From Anisodus tanguticus (taxonomy: Eukaryota; Streptophyta; Magnoliopsida; Solanales; Solanaceae), in the NCBI GenBank assembly GCA_034509755.1, contig CM067556.1, positions 13,725,501 through 13,789,500 on the forward strand: a stretch of DNA of 64,000 bases, read 5' to 3'. Both the position numbers and the translations under genes were made by a program. Below are positions 37,501-48,340 of the stretch, one piece after another; position 1 is the stretch's first letter, and each line of letters starts with the position of its first letter. Below the pieces are notes generated by a model. The model did not search any database and had not been told where the DNA came from. It saw only the letters and a list, made by a program, of their open reading frames with translations.

Positions 37501-40264
37501 AAAGAGTGATTCATAAGGTGGTACATATGCAGTCTTCATAAAAAAAAAAAAAAAGACGATACTATTAGTATAAAAAAGGACGATACTAATAGTATTAGCG
37601 TTACATGCCATATCTTCAAGTTTGCTACTTAACCCGTTTTCAGCCAGTGTACCGATTTATTTATCTGATTGATGCCTCACGAAGTAATACAAACTAAAAC
37701 TTCCCATAAAAATTCATCGCAAGCACAGCTGGCAATCAAATCCCCTCAGATCTAAATAGTGCAATCTCTAGCCCAAGAAACTTCCTCCTTTTTTATAAGA
37801 TCACATCGTCTCATTACATAAGTGATCAATGTTTATCTAACTTTAAAATGATGGGAATACACAGAGAGATGAAGCCAAATAAAAACAAAGAGAAATAAGA
37901 TACTCCACTTCATATTCAAAACTTGAAGACAAAATGAAATGGATTTCACCAATTTAAAAGAAAACTAAAAAAATGGCCGAAATTTCCAGGTTTTACCTGA
38001 AGGCCGGTATGCTCAACAACTTGGGCGGTATAGGCCCAGAGAACAAATTATTCTCTATGTTTCTGCAGAACAAGAAAGTCACCAAATTATAAGAGCACAA
38101 CATTGAGCAGATGATGACATAGTTGAAATCATTATCTATAATGATGGAAAATTTATTAGTCCAGAAGATTACAAATCCGTTAGAGCAAGATCTTGCAAAA
38201 CGGCAAGGATCCCAAAAAGCTGATTGTTCTGCAAGTGTCTGCAAATAGCCAAAAGTAAATATTCAAAACTGGAGTATAATAAGTCACCATAAGTAAATTC
38301 ACAAGTTCATCTTAACAATTATGTTAACATCCTGACACCATCCAAGTATATTCATTTTAGTTGTTGCGAATTGAGATAGAGACAAAAGCAATCAGCTTTG
38401 TGAAGTATTATCCTTAAATATCAATCCTCTAGCTAGTTCACGGGAAACACATCTTAACGAACCAACATTCAGCACAACCACACAATAGTTTCCATATGCA
38501 ATGAAAAGTCAACAACTATATTTACCTTTATAAAACTTCTCATTTTAATTATGTACGAGTAGAACTTTGTTTGAAGGGGAGCCTTGGAGTAACTGGTAAA
38601 GTTGTTATCATGTGACCATGAGGTCATGGGTTCAAGCCGTGGAAACAACCTCTTGCAGAAATGTGAGGTAAGACTACGTACAATAGACCCTTGTGGTCCG
38701 GCCCTTCCCTGGACCCCGTGTATAGCGGGAGCTTAGTGCACCAGGCTGCTCTTTTTTTATGAGTAGAACTTTGTTTGTGCTTATGTTTTGTCTTGAGCCG
38801 AGGGTTTTTCAGAAACAACCGCTCTACCTACCAAGGTAGAGGTAAGGTCTGCGTATACTCTACCCTCCCTAGACCCCACGTTGTGGGATTTCACTGGGTA
38901 TGTTGTTGTTGTTGTTTAGAACTTTGTTAAACTTCTAAAGGAATTAAGGACTTTTGAACTTCTATTCAGTGTCTCAAGAGAGTAAAACACTCATTCCTCA
39001 TAGCCGGAAAGGTAGTTTCATCTCCTTATACTTCCCTAATTATTGTACCAAGAAGAAATACATACAAGGTAGTAAGTGACGACAAAATCCCCATGGAAGG
39101 AGGCAACTGACCACTTAAACTATTCCCAGATAAGTCCCTGCAGAATAAGAACATGAAGGCATAAATATAAACAACACCAAGAATGGAACTTTGTCACTGG
39201 CAAAAAAGTTAAAAGCTAAAAGAAGTAAGCACATATTAATCAAAGCCTTCAGCTGCAGAAAGGCATCTGGAATGACTCCATTAAGATGATTGTTGTTCAA
39301 CGACCTACGAGTAAAGAAATAAACGTAATAATATCAAATGTTTGGTCATAAAAAAAGAATATCAAGATAAGTGAAGTAAATAGAACTTACAAGTCTGATA
39401 ATTGCCCTAACGAGGATATGTTGTCTGGAATGCTCCCAGTAAGCTGGTTACCGGAGAGAAACCTGTATATACAGAAACACCATAATAGGATAAAAATGTG
39501 GATCTAGGTTGAGCAAATAACCTATAAACTGATGAAGCAGCTTGGTAAGGACAAAGATTAATAACTTACAAGGTGTTGAGGGTAACGGGCAAATTGGATG
39601 GTATACTGCCTCCAATATGGTTGTTGCTGAGATCTCTGATTTCATCAAAACACACAGTGTAGACATTTAATACATAGCAATTAATAAGAGTGCATAGAAC
39701 AGAATGGACTAGGCGAAATTCATGAAGTTAAACCAAGGCATTCGTAAAGATAATGATGGTACCAACATTTGTGTGATTGAAGAAAAGGTTCCTATGCCTT
39801 CACTTAATTCACCTCCCAAATTTGAATAATTTAGTACTCTGCCAGAAACATAAAGAAATCTGTTATAAACCGTCAACTAACCATGTGAGATACACAGGCA
39901 AAAAAAGAAGAAGAGAGAATTCTTACATTCCAGTTACATTGGAGTTGACACAAAGTACACCATGCCACTGATCACCACAAGGGTCATTACCATATGGCAC
40001 CCATCCAGGAAGCAAAGGGTACCCCAGACTAGTATATAAACTATTTATGGCAAAAACTGAAGAGCAAAAAAAAAAAGTCAAGAACTTCACCTAATTTCAC
40101 TAAAGTTAATAAAAATGATACTCCTACTAAATTCAAACTTCTGTGACATTCTGTATAGTACATAAAATTCAAACCACTGAGAAATTATTATTACCATCAC
40201 GAGGATCAGTAAACCCCTGGCAATTTTGAACAGCAAAAATTGCAAATACAAACAAAATCTTCAT
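34575..40264 (-). CDS. STRUBBELIG-receptor family LRR receptor-like kinase, complete, 16 exons, 736 residues
   Basis: Exons: 40195-40264, 39927-40056, 39767-39838, 39570-39635, 39391-39462, 39233-39304, 39066-39137, 38173-38238, 37997-38062, 36487-36866, 36016-36407, 35602-35873, 35277-35415, 35025-35146, 34754-34910 and 34575-34637. All phases agree, giving 737 codons with TAA. A short signal peptide (MKILFVFAIFAV) precedes the STRUBBELIG N-terminal motif FTDPRDVFAINSLY and the cysteine pair DPCGDQWHG. Leucine-rich repeats are each one 66- or 72-bp exon. A Pro/Ser-rich stretch comes next, a membrane helix at about 290-312, then a basic stop-transfer segment (RFFKRRRK). The kinase domain keeps the glycine loop GEGMLG and the lysine in LLAVKKL, but HRD reads H589-L-N591 and DFG reads D609-C-G611. 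Such kinases (STRUBBELIG is the known case) signal without normal catalysis. The protein ends at EIVQNLLYMI. Which SRF member it is remains open. Confidence 0.93.
38574..38760 (+). mobile_element. tRNA-derived SINE, full length, in receptor-kinase intron
   Basis: A 187-bp element with a tRNA-like head (AGTAACTGGTAAAG, A-box-like; CATGGGTTCAAGCC, B-box-like), a body typical of Solanaceae SINEs (TGCAGAAATGTGAGGTAAGAC, GGTCCGGCCCTTCCC) and a T-rich tail. It is flanked by a perfect 17-bp duplication GAGTAGAACTTTGTTTG (38557-38573 and 38761-38777), so the insertion is young. It lies in the intron between exons 7 and 8 of the receptor kinase. Confidence 0.93.
38776..38916 (+). mobile_element. 5'-truncated RTE-LINE / TS-SINE tail adjoining the SINE
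   Basis: It reads CTTGAGCCGAGGGTTTTTC, AGGTAGAGGTAAGGTCTGCG and a TTG-repeat end (TGTTGTTGTTGTTG). It aligns base for base with the complement of the 3' part of the RTE copy at 46135-46290, including the sequence upstream of the TS-like region, so an RTE origin is favoured. The flanking repeat TAGAACTTTGTT (38764-38775 and 38917-38928) is its target duplication. Confidence 0.8.
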
Positions 40265-40965
40265 ATATATTCCACACATCCTGTGACCAATCATCAGTAA
40301 CAAAAACTCCAAGAACTCAAATATTTTCTGCTTCCTCTTCCTCTATCTGTTTTCCTTCAAAACTTTGCTTCACAGTTCACAAAAATAAAAATAAAAATCT
40401 GCAAAACACCACAAAGATCTTCACTAACATAAACAATAGAACCAAAAACTCAAAACTACACTTTCATGAGATTTCAATTTTTTTTGCAGAAAAAAAAACA
40501 TATCAAACAAGAACCTGCAAAAAAGAGTACTCTCACAAAAGCAAGACGGTCAACTACTGAAGACCCATCATACAGAAGTTCAAAAGACATAAAAAGAACA
40601 CATCTTTAAATACACAAAGTACATAAAGATTCAATCTTTTTCAAGAAATAGCACTATTGAAGAAAAAAAACAAAAGAAAAGAGGGTGCGAATTGGTAAAG
40701 TGATAAGAAGTGAAGAACACACAAGATAGAAACAAAAACAGTACTTGAAACAGTTACATACAAGAAAGTTAGGATATGTGCTAACCTTTACTTTTTGTGT
40801 CTCCAAACCGGACAAAAACAAAAGATTGACACTGCTTTTTTAAGGTTTAAGCATATAGAGGAGTATCTTCTTTCTTCTACCTTTTCAATTGATGAACAGA
40901 GTCTTTTTGTACTTACTTCAATTAATCCCTTTAATTTAGGGAACCAACATATATAAATTTTCCTA
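40265..40965 (-). promoter_or_regulatory. Receptor-kinase 5' UTR, possible leader intron and promoter
   Basis: On the minus strand an acceptor-like GTCACAG has its exon edge at 40280, and a donor-like GTTAGC has its exon edge at 40786. Together they could define a leader intron of about 500 bp. A TATATATG box lies at about 40949-40958. The UTR intron and start site are inferred from motifs only. Confidence 0.4.
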
Positions 40966-41229
40966 GGAGAACGTTAAAGTTGGAGAAGAATTTCCATAAT
41001 TTGATTTGAATTTATATAGTGTGTAAGGGTGGTGCTGTGTTATGTAGAAAATAACTTGGGGAGGACTAGTGCTCGTGGGTTTTCATTATTCAACATGTCT
41101 GTGCTTACTTAGAAACAAAGTTTACACAATGTTTTGAGAAATCTATCGATCAATTCCGATTCGTAAACTTAGCCGATACAAAGCTTTATGATAGCACCCA
41201 ATTTTTCCGATTCGACAGTTCGATCTATA
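40966..41229. other. Upstream flank of the receptor-kinase gene
   Basis: Unassigned sequence upstream of the putative promoter. No repeat ends or coding features are seen. Confidence 0.4.
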
Positions 41230-42010
41230 ATTTATCATACTTGGGCTTGCTTTGATGATGGGCAGGCCTTTTCTTCGCATAGGCCTTCCCTATAGTACTG
41301 GGGCTAACGCGCTAGGTCGAGCGGTCGCCGTAGCTTGCTTGTTAGTAGCTGAACTAAGCCTCATCAGAAGAAGAAAGATTTGTTGCTTTCATACTTCTTC
41401 TTTCTGCTACACCCTTGCTTTCCCACCGCTCCGTGAGGGGCCTTTTCTTCTCACTTGAGAGATGTGATTTGAAAGAAGAGAAGAGGTTCCTTGACTTGCC
41501 TTCGAGCGAGTTGAAGTTGCTTTCGATGTCGTAGTAGTCGAGGGCGTCTTTGGTCTAATAGCCATTGCAGTCCTTCAATTAATCATTGCAATGGCTTCTT
41601 TATTTCTTCATGTTCAAAAAAACAAGATTGTTTAGCTGCTTGCTGACTTTTTGCATTTTCTTTATGTGACAGGGGATCCCCGTTCTACCATCCAAACAGG
41701 CCGGCCGTTCTAAGGAGGTGGATAGATAGATAGATAGGACTACTAGTTGCTCGATCAGGACCATAGCTTTATTGCGAGCCAAAAACCTACAATACTTAAT
41801 TGACATTCATAAAAAACATCTAATGAATTATGAGTTCAATCCATCATGTTTAGCAGAAAGACAGATATTCCTTACTCATTATCAGACAAAGCCCCGTAGT
41901 TTGCTTGAAGAGAAAGACGTCCTAAGGCCATAGCTAAGTTATCGTTATCGGACACGTGAGATATTCCGGCTAAGGAATGCAGAAACAGAACAAAGAAAAG
42001 CTTGACGCTA
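41230..42010. other. Candidate mitochondrial-derived nuclear DNA (NUMT-like)
   Basis: This block differs from its AT-rich surroundings in being more GC-balanced. It has phrases reminiscent of plant mitochondrial intergenic DNA (GGGCTAACGCGCTAGGTCGAGC, CCTTCGAGCGAGTTGAAG, CCAAACAGGCCGGCCGTTC), a GATA tetranucleotide tract at 41720-41737 and several short open frames in both directions. A stop-to-stop plus-strand frame, 41730-41933 (67 codons; LIDIHKKHLMNYEFNPSCLA, THYQTKPRSLLEEKDVL), looks protein-like, but I do not recognise it. Mitochondrial origin is from memory of style only. Confidence 0.45.
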
Positions 42011-42795
42011 ATCCACCAAAGATTGAACCAAACAATTTTTTAAGATCCCTCTAGTGCTAAATAAAAAAAAATCTTTGAGCAAGGGCTAGCTTTTCGATAG
42101 ACGAAGAAAGGCCTCACCAAACATTATTTTTTTTTATTTTCAATTCGATATTCGCTATGGGAGGAGTTAGGATATCGGGTTCATCAAAAACTGGAGCATC
42201 ATATATATTAGGCCAAAATTACTTTACATATATCTAGTAGGAGTTGAATACTCTTATTTTTTTCAAATGTTTACTTTTTTATATTTTAAATTTTATTAAT
42301 AAAAGTTGTGATGTTTGTCTATGAAGAGCGGATCTAATTGTATTAATATCTATAATTGATTTTTTATGTGTAATACTAATCGATAACACCTCATTGATAA
42401 GTACTACAAGATCTCGTTACTGATATTTGATACCCGCCTTTGGTCTAACTAAATTTGAATTTACTCCAAAAAAAATTATATTGTTGAAGTAAAGTACTCT
42501 TTAACAAATACTTCTGATACTTTATTATTTGAATAGAAGCATTATTGGAAGGAAGGAGAAAGAGTACATAATTTTTTAAAATTAAAATTGTGTTCGGATC
42601 AGGTCGCGCATTTTGATTTATTCACTGAATACTGTTACTTTTTATTATGATTGCTATCGAATGAGTTTTTTCACTTTATATATGTTAAAAGAATTTCTAT
42701 ATTGTCAGTGGACATAATAAAAAATAAATTCGATACAAATTTCACTTCTTTTTTTAGTCTTTCCACTCTAAAGGGAATCATATATACGCCTAACC

Positions 42796-42920
42796 CATAC
42801 ATAGCTTGCCAAGTGTGATTAATCGACTGACGTGGTTTGCAGGCTATTGCGTCAGTCCGGGGTTTATCCTGTGCGCACTCGAGAGAGTAACGGCTGCGGG
42901 TTCCTTCGTCAACAAAAAAG
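42796..42920 (+). mobile_element. Short SINE (5'-truncated) with 14-bp target duplication
   Basis: The 125-bp segment ends GGCTGCGGGTTCCTTCGTCA plus an A-rich tail, a 3' end I associate with a Solanaceae SINE family. It is bounded by a perfect 14-bp repeat ATATACGCCTAACC (42782-42795 and 42921-42934). The tRNA-like head appears shortened. Confidence 0.85.
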
Positions 42921-43837
42921 ATATACGCCTAACCATGGAAGAAATTTAAAAAGAAATATATTACCACTTGAGAGAGCACCTGCACCCCAAAAATAAAAAG
43001 TACTTAAGTAGAGAGAGAGAGAGAGATAATTTTTTAAAATTCTTACAATTATTGAAAGCTCTATATGATCCAAGTTGACTGTCCTATGTCACTTTTGATA
43101 GTCCATTTTTACTTCTTACAACTAAAATGCAATTACGTCTAGTATTTATTTTTTTGTTTATAAGATATTTTTCATCACATAATTGGTAACTGAATGGAAA
43201 ATGTCCTATTGGTCAGCAATGACTAATAGAGCACCGGAATTTTAATTACTGCATTATATTCAAAGTATAACAATAATAATAATACTTTCTTGATCATTGA
43301 ACTATCCCTTTTTTTTTCCAATAAGAGCCATATCTCATTTTCAACTAAAGAAAATTTTAAGGTCGACTATAATTGTTAATTAAATTGGTGAAAAGGAACA
43401 AGTAACGTGAAGTCATGTCACTTTCAATAGGCATGGAAGATTTTTATTTTCTTAAATTTTTTGTCTTAACCCAAACACTGGGTAATCATATAACTACAAC
43501 TTCTGCGTCAATCACGTATAAAATCAGCAAAAAATGGTAATTAGCACCAAAAAGGAAAATAAAATATGTAGTTCACTTTTCCTTTTTCTTCTAAGTGGAG
43601 GTAAGAAGAGTAAAATATTGTAGTAAGAAATACTCCTAGAAAGATAACTACGGTTAAGTAGTCATTATCTCCTCTATCCTCTAATAATTATTGGTTACCG
43701 ACTTTAACTTCTAATACATTGACATTATAAAAGGACTTTTACAATATCAAGTTACTTAAAAAATAATTTTATCAGTAATTATTTATAAAAAGTGAAATTA
43801 ATAACTTTTTTTTTGTTTTAGTTTTCTATTTTCGGGT

Positions 43838-43965
43838 AGAGTCATTTCTGGGTGAAGCGCTCCCTACCAATAATTTTTTCATAATTAGAGCTCGAACTCG
43901 AGACCTTTGATTAAGGAAGGAACAATCTCATCCACTGCACCGCATCCTTTTGACAAATGTCGTGT
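43838..43965 (-). repeat. SINE fragment, minus strand
   Basis: On the complement it carries TGCGGTGCAGTGGATGAG, then CTCGAGTTCGAGCTC (B-box-like), a loop, and GGTAGGGAGCGCTTCACC. This is the arrangement of a tRNA-derived plant SINE. Ends are not sharp and I could not find a duplication. Confidence 0.6.
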
Positions 43966-44696
43966 AAGAAATCCATAATTTCAAATCAACATTGTTTCTT
44001 CAAATATTTATTTCATATTATCAACCAAATACTGTTTATCTTACCTTCACGTAACCAAATTGTATGAATATTACAACATCGTCGAAAAAGAAAAGTCTTG
44101 TATTACTTGGAAAAGAAAACCGATAAAAAGGGAAAGAGAGAAACTATTTTATTAATTTGGAAGTGTGTGATGAGTAAAGAAAGACTAATGATAGCAATGT
44201 TGCTGCAAATATGGGGCATGCGTTTTTCCCCCAGCTCCTCTTATACTCATTTGACATAATTATATCACCCCATCTATATCAAATATTTTATTGAAAAAAT
44301 AACAATTAAACTACTTGTCATTCTTGACATATTATTAATTTTATATGTAAGCATACATGGGGGTGGTTGGTAAATAAATTATGGCTAAAATTTCAGAAAA
44401 GTTGCACTTTTGTGACTTTTGTCTTTGCAACAACTACAATATCTTATGCAGTGGAAGGACCGTGAAGAGAAAAGTCTAGATTATTTAACAAGAAATTGTA
44501 GTCATTTACGAGTAAGAAATAAGAATTACTCTATGGATCTCATTGAAAAATGTTTTAGCGTTATTTTTATGACTAAATGAAGAAAGAGAAGTCACCAAAT
44601 GAAATTTTAAATAATTGTGCGTTCTCTGATTACTATATTATACACTCAACCTAAGATATATTGACAAGTACCATAGTGTCAATTAATAAAGCAGGG

Positions 44697-44893
44697 ACCA
44701 ACATGGGTTGTGGGCTTGTGACGGGATAGTCAGGTCCCTTCATCTTTAATCGGGGGTCTCGAGTTCAAGTCCTGAAAATAAAAAAGAAAATGTTGATACA
44801 GTCACCCCCATAAATTGGGCCCTGTAGTGCGCGATCCGGATTTAGTTTGACTCCTATGCGGATACCGGACATCGGACGGAAAACCAAAAGATA
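44697..44893 (+). repeat. SINE copy, plus strand
   Basis: GGGTTGTGGGCTTGTGACGG, CTTCATCTTTAATCGGGGGT, then the B-box-like TCTCGAGTTCAAGTCCTG, and a 3' body GATCCGGATTTAGTTTGAC, GCGGATACCGGACATCGG and GGAAAACCAAAA. The order and motifs match Solanaceae SINEs. Target duplication is unclear, so the ends are approximate. Confidence 0.7.
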
Positions 44894-46134
44894 ATAATTA
44901 AATAGAGATCCTAAGAATGTTTTTCTTAATCACTTCTACATGGAAGCATGTAAATTCTTTAACATTTAAAGATGTATGTTTGTTAGACATGCTTTACGTA
45001 TTTAGTTTGTCATCAGAATTAAAAGTAGTATGTTATTATAGCAAATAATGAAAGATGGAGCTTGAGGGGCTTGGAAATGGTATTTTAGTTAGTAATTATG
45101 ACTTATGAGCAGTGGAATATTATCAGCAAATTGAATGAAACAAGATAAGGTAGTTAATATGATTAGATTAACATTATTAAAGGACTTCTATCATCTAGTT
45201 TAAAATAATTATCTTAGATATTGTTAAAAATTAAAATAATCAAATATGAAAGAATTTCTTTTAGGAACATCTCACCATATGATATCAAACACAGGTAGAA
45301 TTCACAACTTTATTTAGGGTTAACCAGTTTCAAATTAACTTCATTTATGGCCATTTATCTCAAATTTTTTTTTGCTTCTGTTAAGTTTGAAGGTATACTT
45401 CACGCGGAAATTTCATTTTCTATCATCCACCTAAAATTTCAGTAGGTCAAACCAACAACAATATTTAAACCTCTGTCCTTAGAATTTCAATCAGTGGCAC
45501 CATTTCTGAAGAAATTGTAATATTGTTTTTCTAATTATCGACATCACTAATGCTACAACACCAAAAACAAGGACCAAATATCTGTTAATTTCTTCAAGTA
45601 TTAGACAAACATATTTTTAGTACGTACCACAGCAACATTCATAAGGCTCAACTTGATTTCGGCCTGCCAATGATAAAAACATTTTTTTAGTGGATTGGCC
45701 TTCAAACGCACTGGTCTTTAATTTTTTCCCTTCATATTCATGGTCTTTAATTTTTGCCCCCACTATTTATTTTATGAAAGTATTTAAGTCTACTTCGCAA
45801 GACATAGTCTCTATAATATTTTTTTTTTCGAAAACTGAAATTTTACCTCACGCGGCATAAATTATATAGGAATTAAGTTATGCGGCATAGTTTTATAGTA
45901 ATTTTTTAGATTATGTTGAGTGTTGGAAATTATGCCTTATCCAGCATAGTTTGTGTGGATGTTATGATACATACGTTGAAGTTAAACGCTAATTATGCCG
46001 TCAAAATATGAAATTATGTCTTTTCATATTATGTTGAGTATTGAAAATTATGCCATATCCGACATAATTTGTGAGTTGTATGATACATATGCTGAAGATA
46101 AACACTAATTATGCCTCGGGAAACTCTAATTATG

Positions 46135-47049
46135 CCAACAACAACAACATACCCAGCGAAATCCCACAACGTGGGATCTAGGGAGGGTAGAGTGTACGCA
46201 GACCTTATCTCTACCTTGATAGGTAGAGCGACAGTTTTCGAAAGACCTCTGCTCAAGACACAACATAAACACAAGCAAATCAAGAGAAACGATCAGATCC
46301 GAACAAGAAATTTAAAGCAGAGTGACAATGATGGTAACAAAAGCGGATAAGCCACGATAAAGCATTCTGAAAAAAGAAGCAATAACCAATGCATGTAGAT
46401 AAGATAAATAAAGTACATGAAAGAACACACAACAACAAGAATCAAACGACATGGGACTATAAAGCAATATTGCGCCTACTAGTACGATAGGCTAAGCATG
46501 TCTACAATAATACCACTACAACTACCAGTATGTAAGTGTAAGTAGGACTACGCTCAACTACCCACTACCCTTTCACCCTAATACGTGTCCTCCACAATAC
46601 CCTATCTAAGGTCATGTCTTCAGTAAGTTGCACATACGTAATATCCCGTCTAATCACCTCTCCCCAATACTTCTTCGGCCTACCTCTACCCCTCATGAAC
46701 CCGTCCATAGCTAATCTCTCAAACCTCCACACTGGGGGCATTTGTGTCTCTCCTCTGCACATACCCGAACCATCTCGCATCTTATCCTCCACTGAGGCCA
46801 CTCTCACTCTGTTCCGGATATCATCATTTCTAATCCTGTCCCTACTTATATGCCCACACATCCATCTCAGCATTCTCATCTCCGCAACTTTCATATTTTG
46901 GATGTGCGAAGTCTTGACTGGCCAACACTTCGCCCCATACAACATAGTCGATCTAACCACCACCCTATAAAACTTGCCTTTAAGTTTTGGTAGCACCTTT
47001 TTATCGCACAATACTCCAGAAGCAAGCCTCCATTTCATCCACCCTGCAC
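46135..47049 (-). mobile_element. RTE-type LINE, 5'-truncated, inserted in the MITE
   Basis: Read on the minus strand: a C-terminal reverse-transcriptase segment, a 3' UTR of about 430 bp, and a TTG-repeat tail at 46135-46148. Comparison with the uninterrupted MITE copy at 62515-63070 shows where it went in: between TCTAATTATGCC and AAAAATAATA. The ends lack a clean target duplication. Its 3' end (GGTAAGGTCTGCGTACAC region) is the one shared with TS SINEs. Confidence 0.85.
46565..47040 (-). pseudogene. RTE LINE reverse transcriptase, C-terminal fragment
   Basis: The open frame contains LPKLKGKFYRVVVRSTMLYG, CWPVKTSHIQNMKVAEMRML, RWMCGHISRDRIRN, GRGRPKKYWGEVIRRDI and ends EDMTLDRVLWRTRIRVKG at a stop. 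This is the thumb and C-terminal region found in plant RTE-clade LINE polyproteins. The endonuclease and catalytic palm (with its FADD box) are absent because the copy is truncated. About 155 residues remain. Not functional. Confidence 0.9.
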
Positions 47050-47199
47050 CAATACGATGTGTTGCACCAAAAAATAATATAGGACAAAAATTAAAGAACA
47101 CAAATTTGAAGGGTAAAATTAAAGAACACCACAAAATGGGGATTTGTGCGATTGACCCTGATAAATGTAACGCTGTATAGTCCACTTCATTTGAGCCCA

Positions 47200-48340
47200 C
47201 TAACATGGACTATCCAAAAGGATTTTTTAATGGGCCACAAAGTAGAAACTTCTGTCCGGGCCTTAAAGAGGTCGTTTGGTTTTAGAATACCGAAACTTAC
47301 ACAAATGACTACACTTGGGGTCTTTTTGAAGCATAGCTATACTTTTGATAATTATATTTCGTAATTACAGTAAAGTATATTCAAAGTTCGGATATATTCC
47401 AATTTTCACTGTATTCAAGTCAGATTCAATTCAGCTGTATTCAAATCAGATGTATTCAACTCATTTTTATTCATTTGTAGATACTTTTACAATGTACTCA
47501 ATTTATTATATTTAAAATTGGTTGTATTAAAAAACCATAAATGCAAAAAAAAAAAATCTCCTTCAAAATATAAGCAAAATATACATAAAGAATACTTAAT
47601 TTCACACTAAAAAATTAACGAATACACTCAAATAATACAACAACAACAACAACAAATAATGAATACAAAAAATAAAATACATTCTCAAACACTAAATTTT
47701 ACACTAAAAAAATAGTGAATGCACTCAAATAATGAATACAAGAAATAAAATAAAACCCCAAACACTGAATTTTCACTAAAAAAATTAACGAATACACCAA
47801 AAAATACACTACCTCATATACAAAAAAATAAAAAATACACTTCGATTTGAAATAATAAAAAAAAAAAAGCTCACCGTCCGAGCATTGGATTTCGACGGTC
47901 AAATCTGGTCTTTTCCGGTCACGTCGTGTACTTAAATTTCCGGCTCCTCAGAGTAATGGGGTTTTTTTTTCAAAAAACCAGCAAATGGGGAAACTGGAAG
48001 AGGAAAAGGGGTTCATGGATTTGCTAATTGAAGCAACAAGATTGATTTTTGGCGACTTGAAAGACGAGTGTTATGAATTTGAATCGTTGCCGAAAACTGC
48101 TCATGGCCGGCGGTGAAGGGGGAGGCACTATTGCCGGTGGTGAGGGAGATCTAAGATTCGTTTTTTAGAAAATTAATAAAAATAGAATATTTTATTTTAA
48201 ATATATAATGTAGCTATGATAGGTAATTTAAATACACATTATAGTCATGTTTTATAGTTTATTTAAATAATAATTATTGAAGATAAATATCTTCTAAAGT
48301 TAGCTATGTAATATAATTATTTCAAAAATAATAATGAGCT
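47200..48340. repeat. Unclassified AT-rich repeat with TGTATTCA motifs and a GC-richer centre
   Basis: The left part has repeated TGTATTCAA / TATTCAAATCAGATGTATTC motifs (47390-47520). The middle has repeated CACTAAATTTTACACT and GAATACA units (47580-47830). At 47875-48170 it becomes coding-like and GC-richer, with an ATG (47985) followed by 30 codons. It ends with ATGTAGCTATGATAGG and TAGCTATGTAATA motifs that mirror AGCATAGCTATAC at 47330. This arrangement resembles a Solanaceae MULE-type repeat that may carry captured gene sequence. Boundaries are approximate. Confidence 0.4.

Larger units (their letters stand above)
42935..45670. other. AT-rich intergenic sequence with SINEs, no gene
   Basis: Apart from the SINE copies listed, the stretch is AT-rich with a GA microsatellite at 43013-43026. 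No coding region is supported. Confidence 0.5.
45680..47158. mobile_element. MULE-like MITE (GGCATAA family) copy 1, split by an RTE LINE
   Basis: It is the same repeat as 62515-63070: shared opening (TTCAAACGCACTGGTCTTTAA), interior with many TTATGCC / GGCATAA motifs, and closing (AAATTAAAGAACACC, GATTTGTGCGATTGACCC). Both ends carry GGTCTTTAATTTT-type sequence in opposite orientation (diverged to TTTAATTTTACCC at the right). The flanks repeat TGATAAA (45671-45677 and 47159-47165), extendable to a 9-bp site with mismatches, as for Mutator-like elements. About 0.9 kb of RTE LINE (46135-47049) is inserted within it. Confidence 0.8.

Noticed and set aside
38574..38760. tRNA gene
   Set aside because: A- and B-box-like motifs are present, but the body, tail and 17-bp duplication identify a SINE.
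46614..46970. Plus-strand frame over the RTE LINE
   Set aside because: The opposite strand carries clear LINE reverse-transcriptase motifs, so this is a shadow.
47985..48116. A 43-residue captured protein
   Set aside because: On careful base counting the frame stops after 30 codons. Only the shorter frame is supported.
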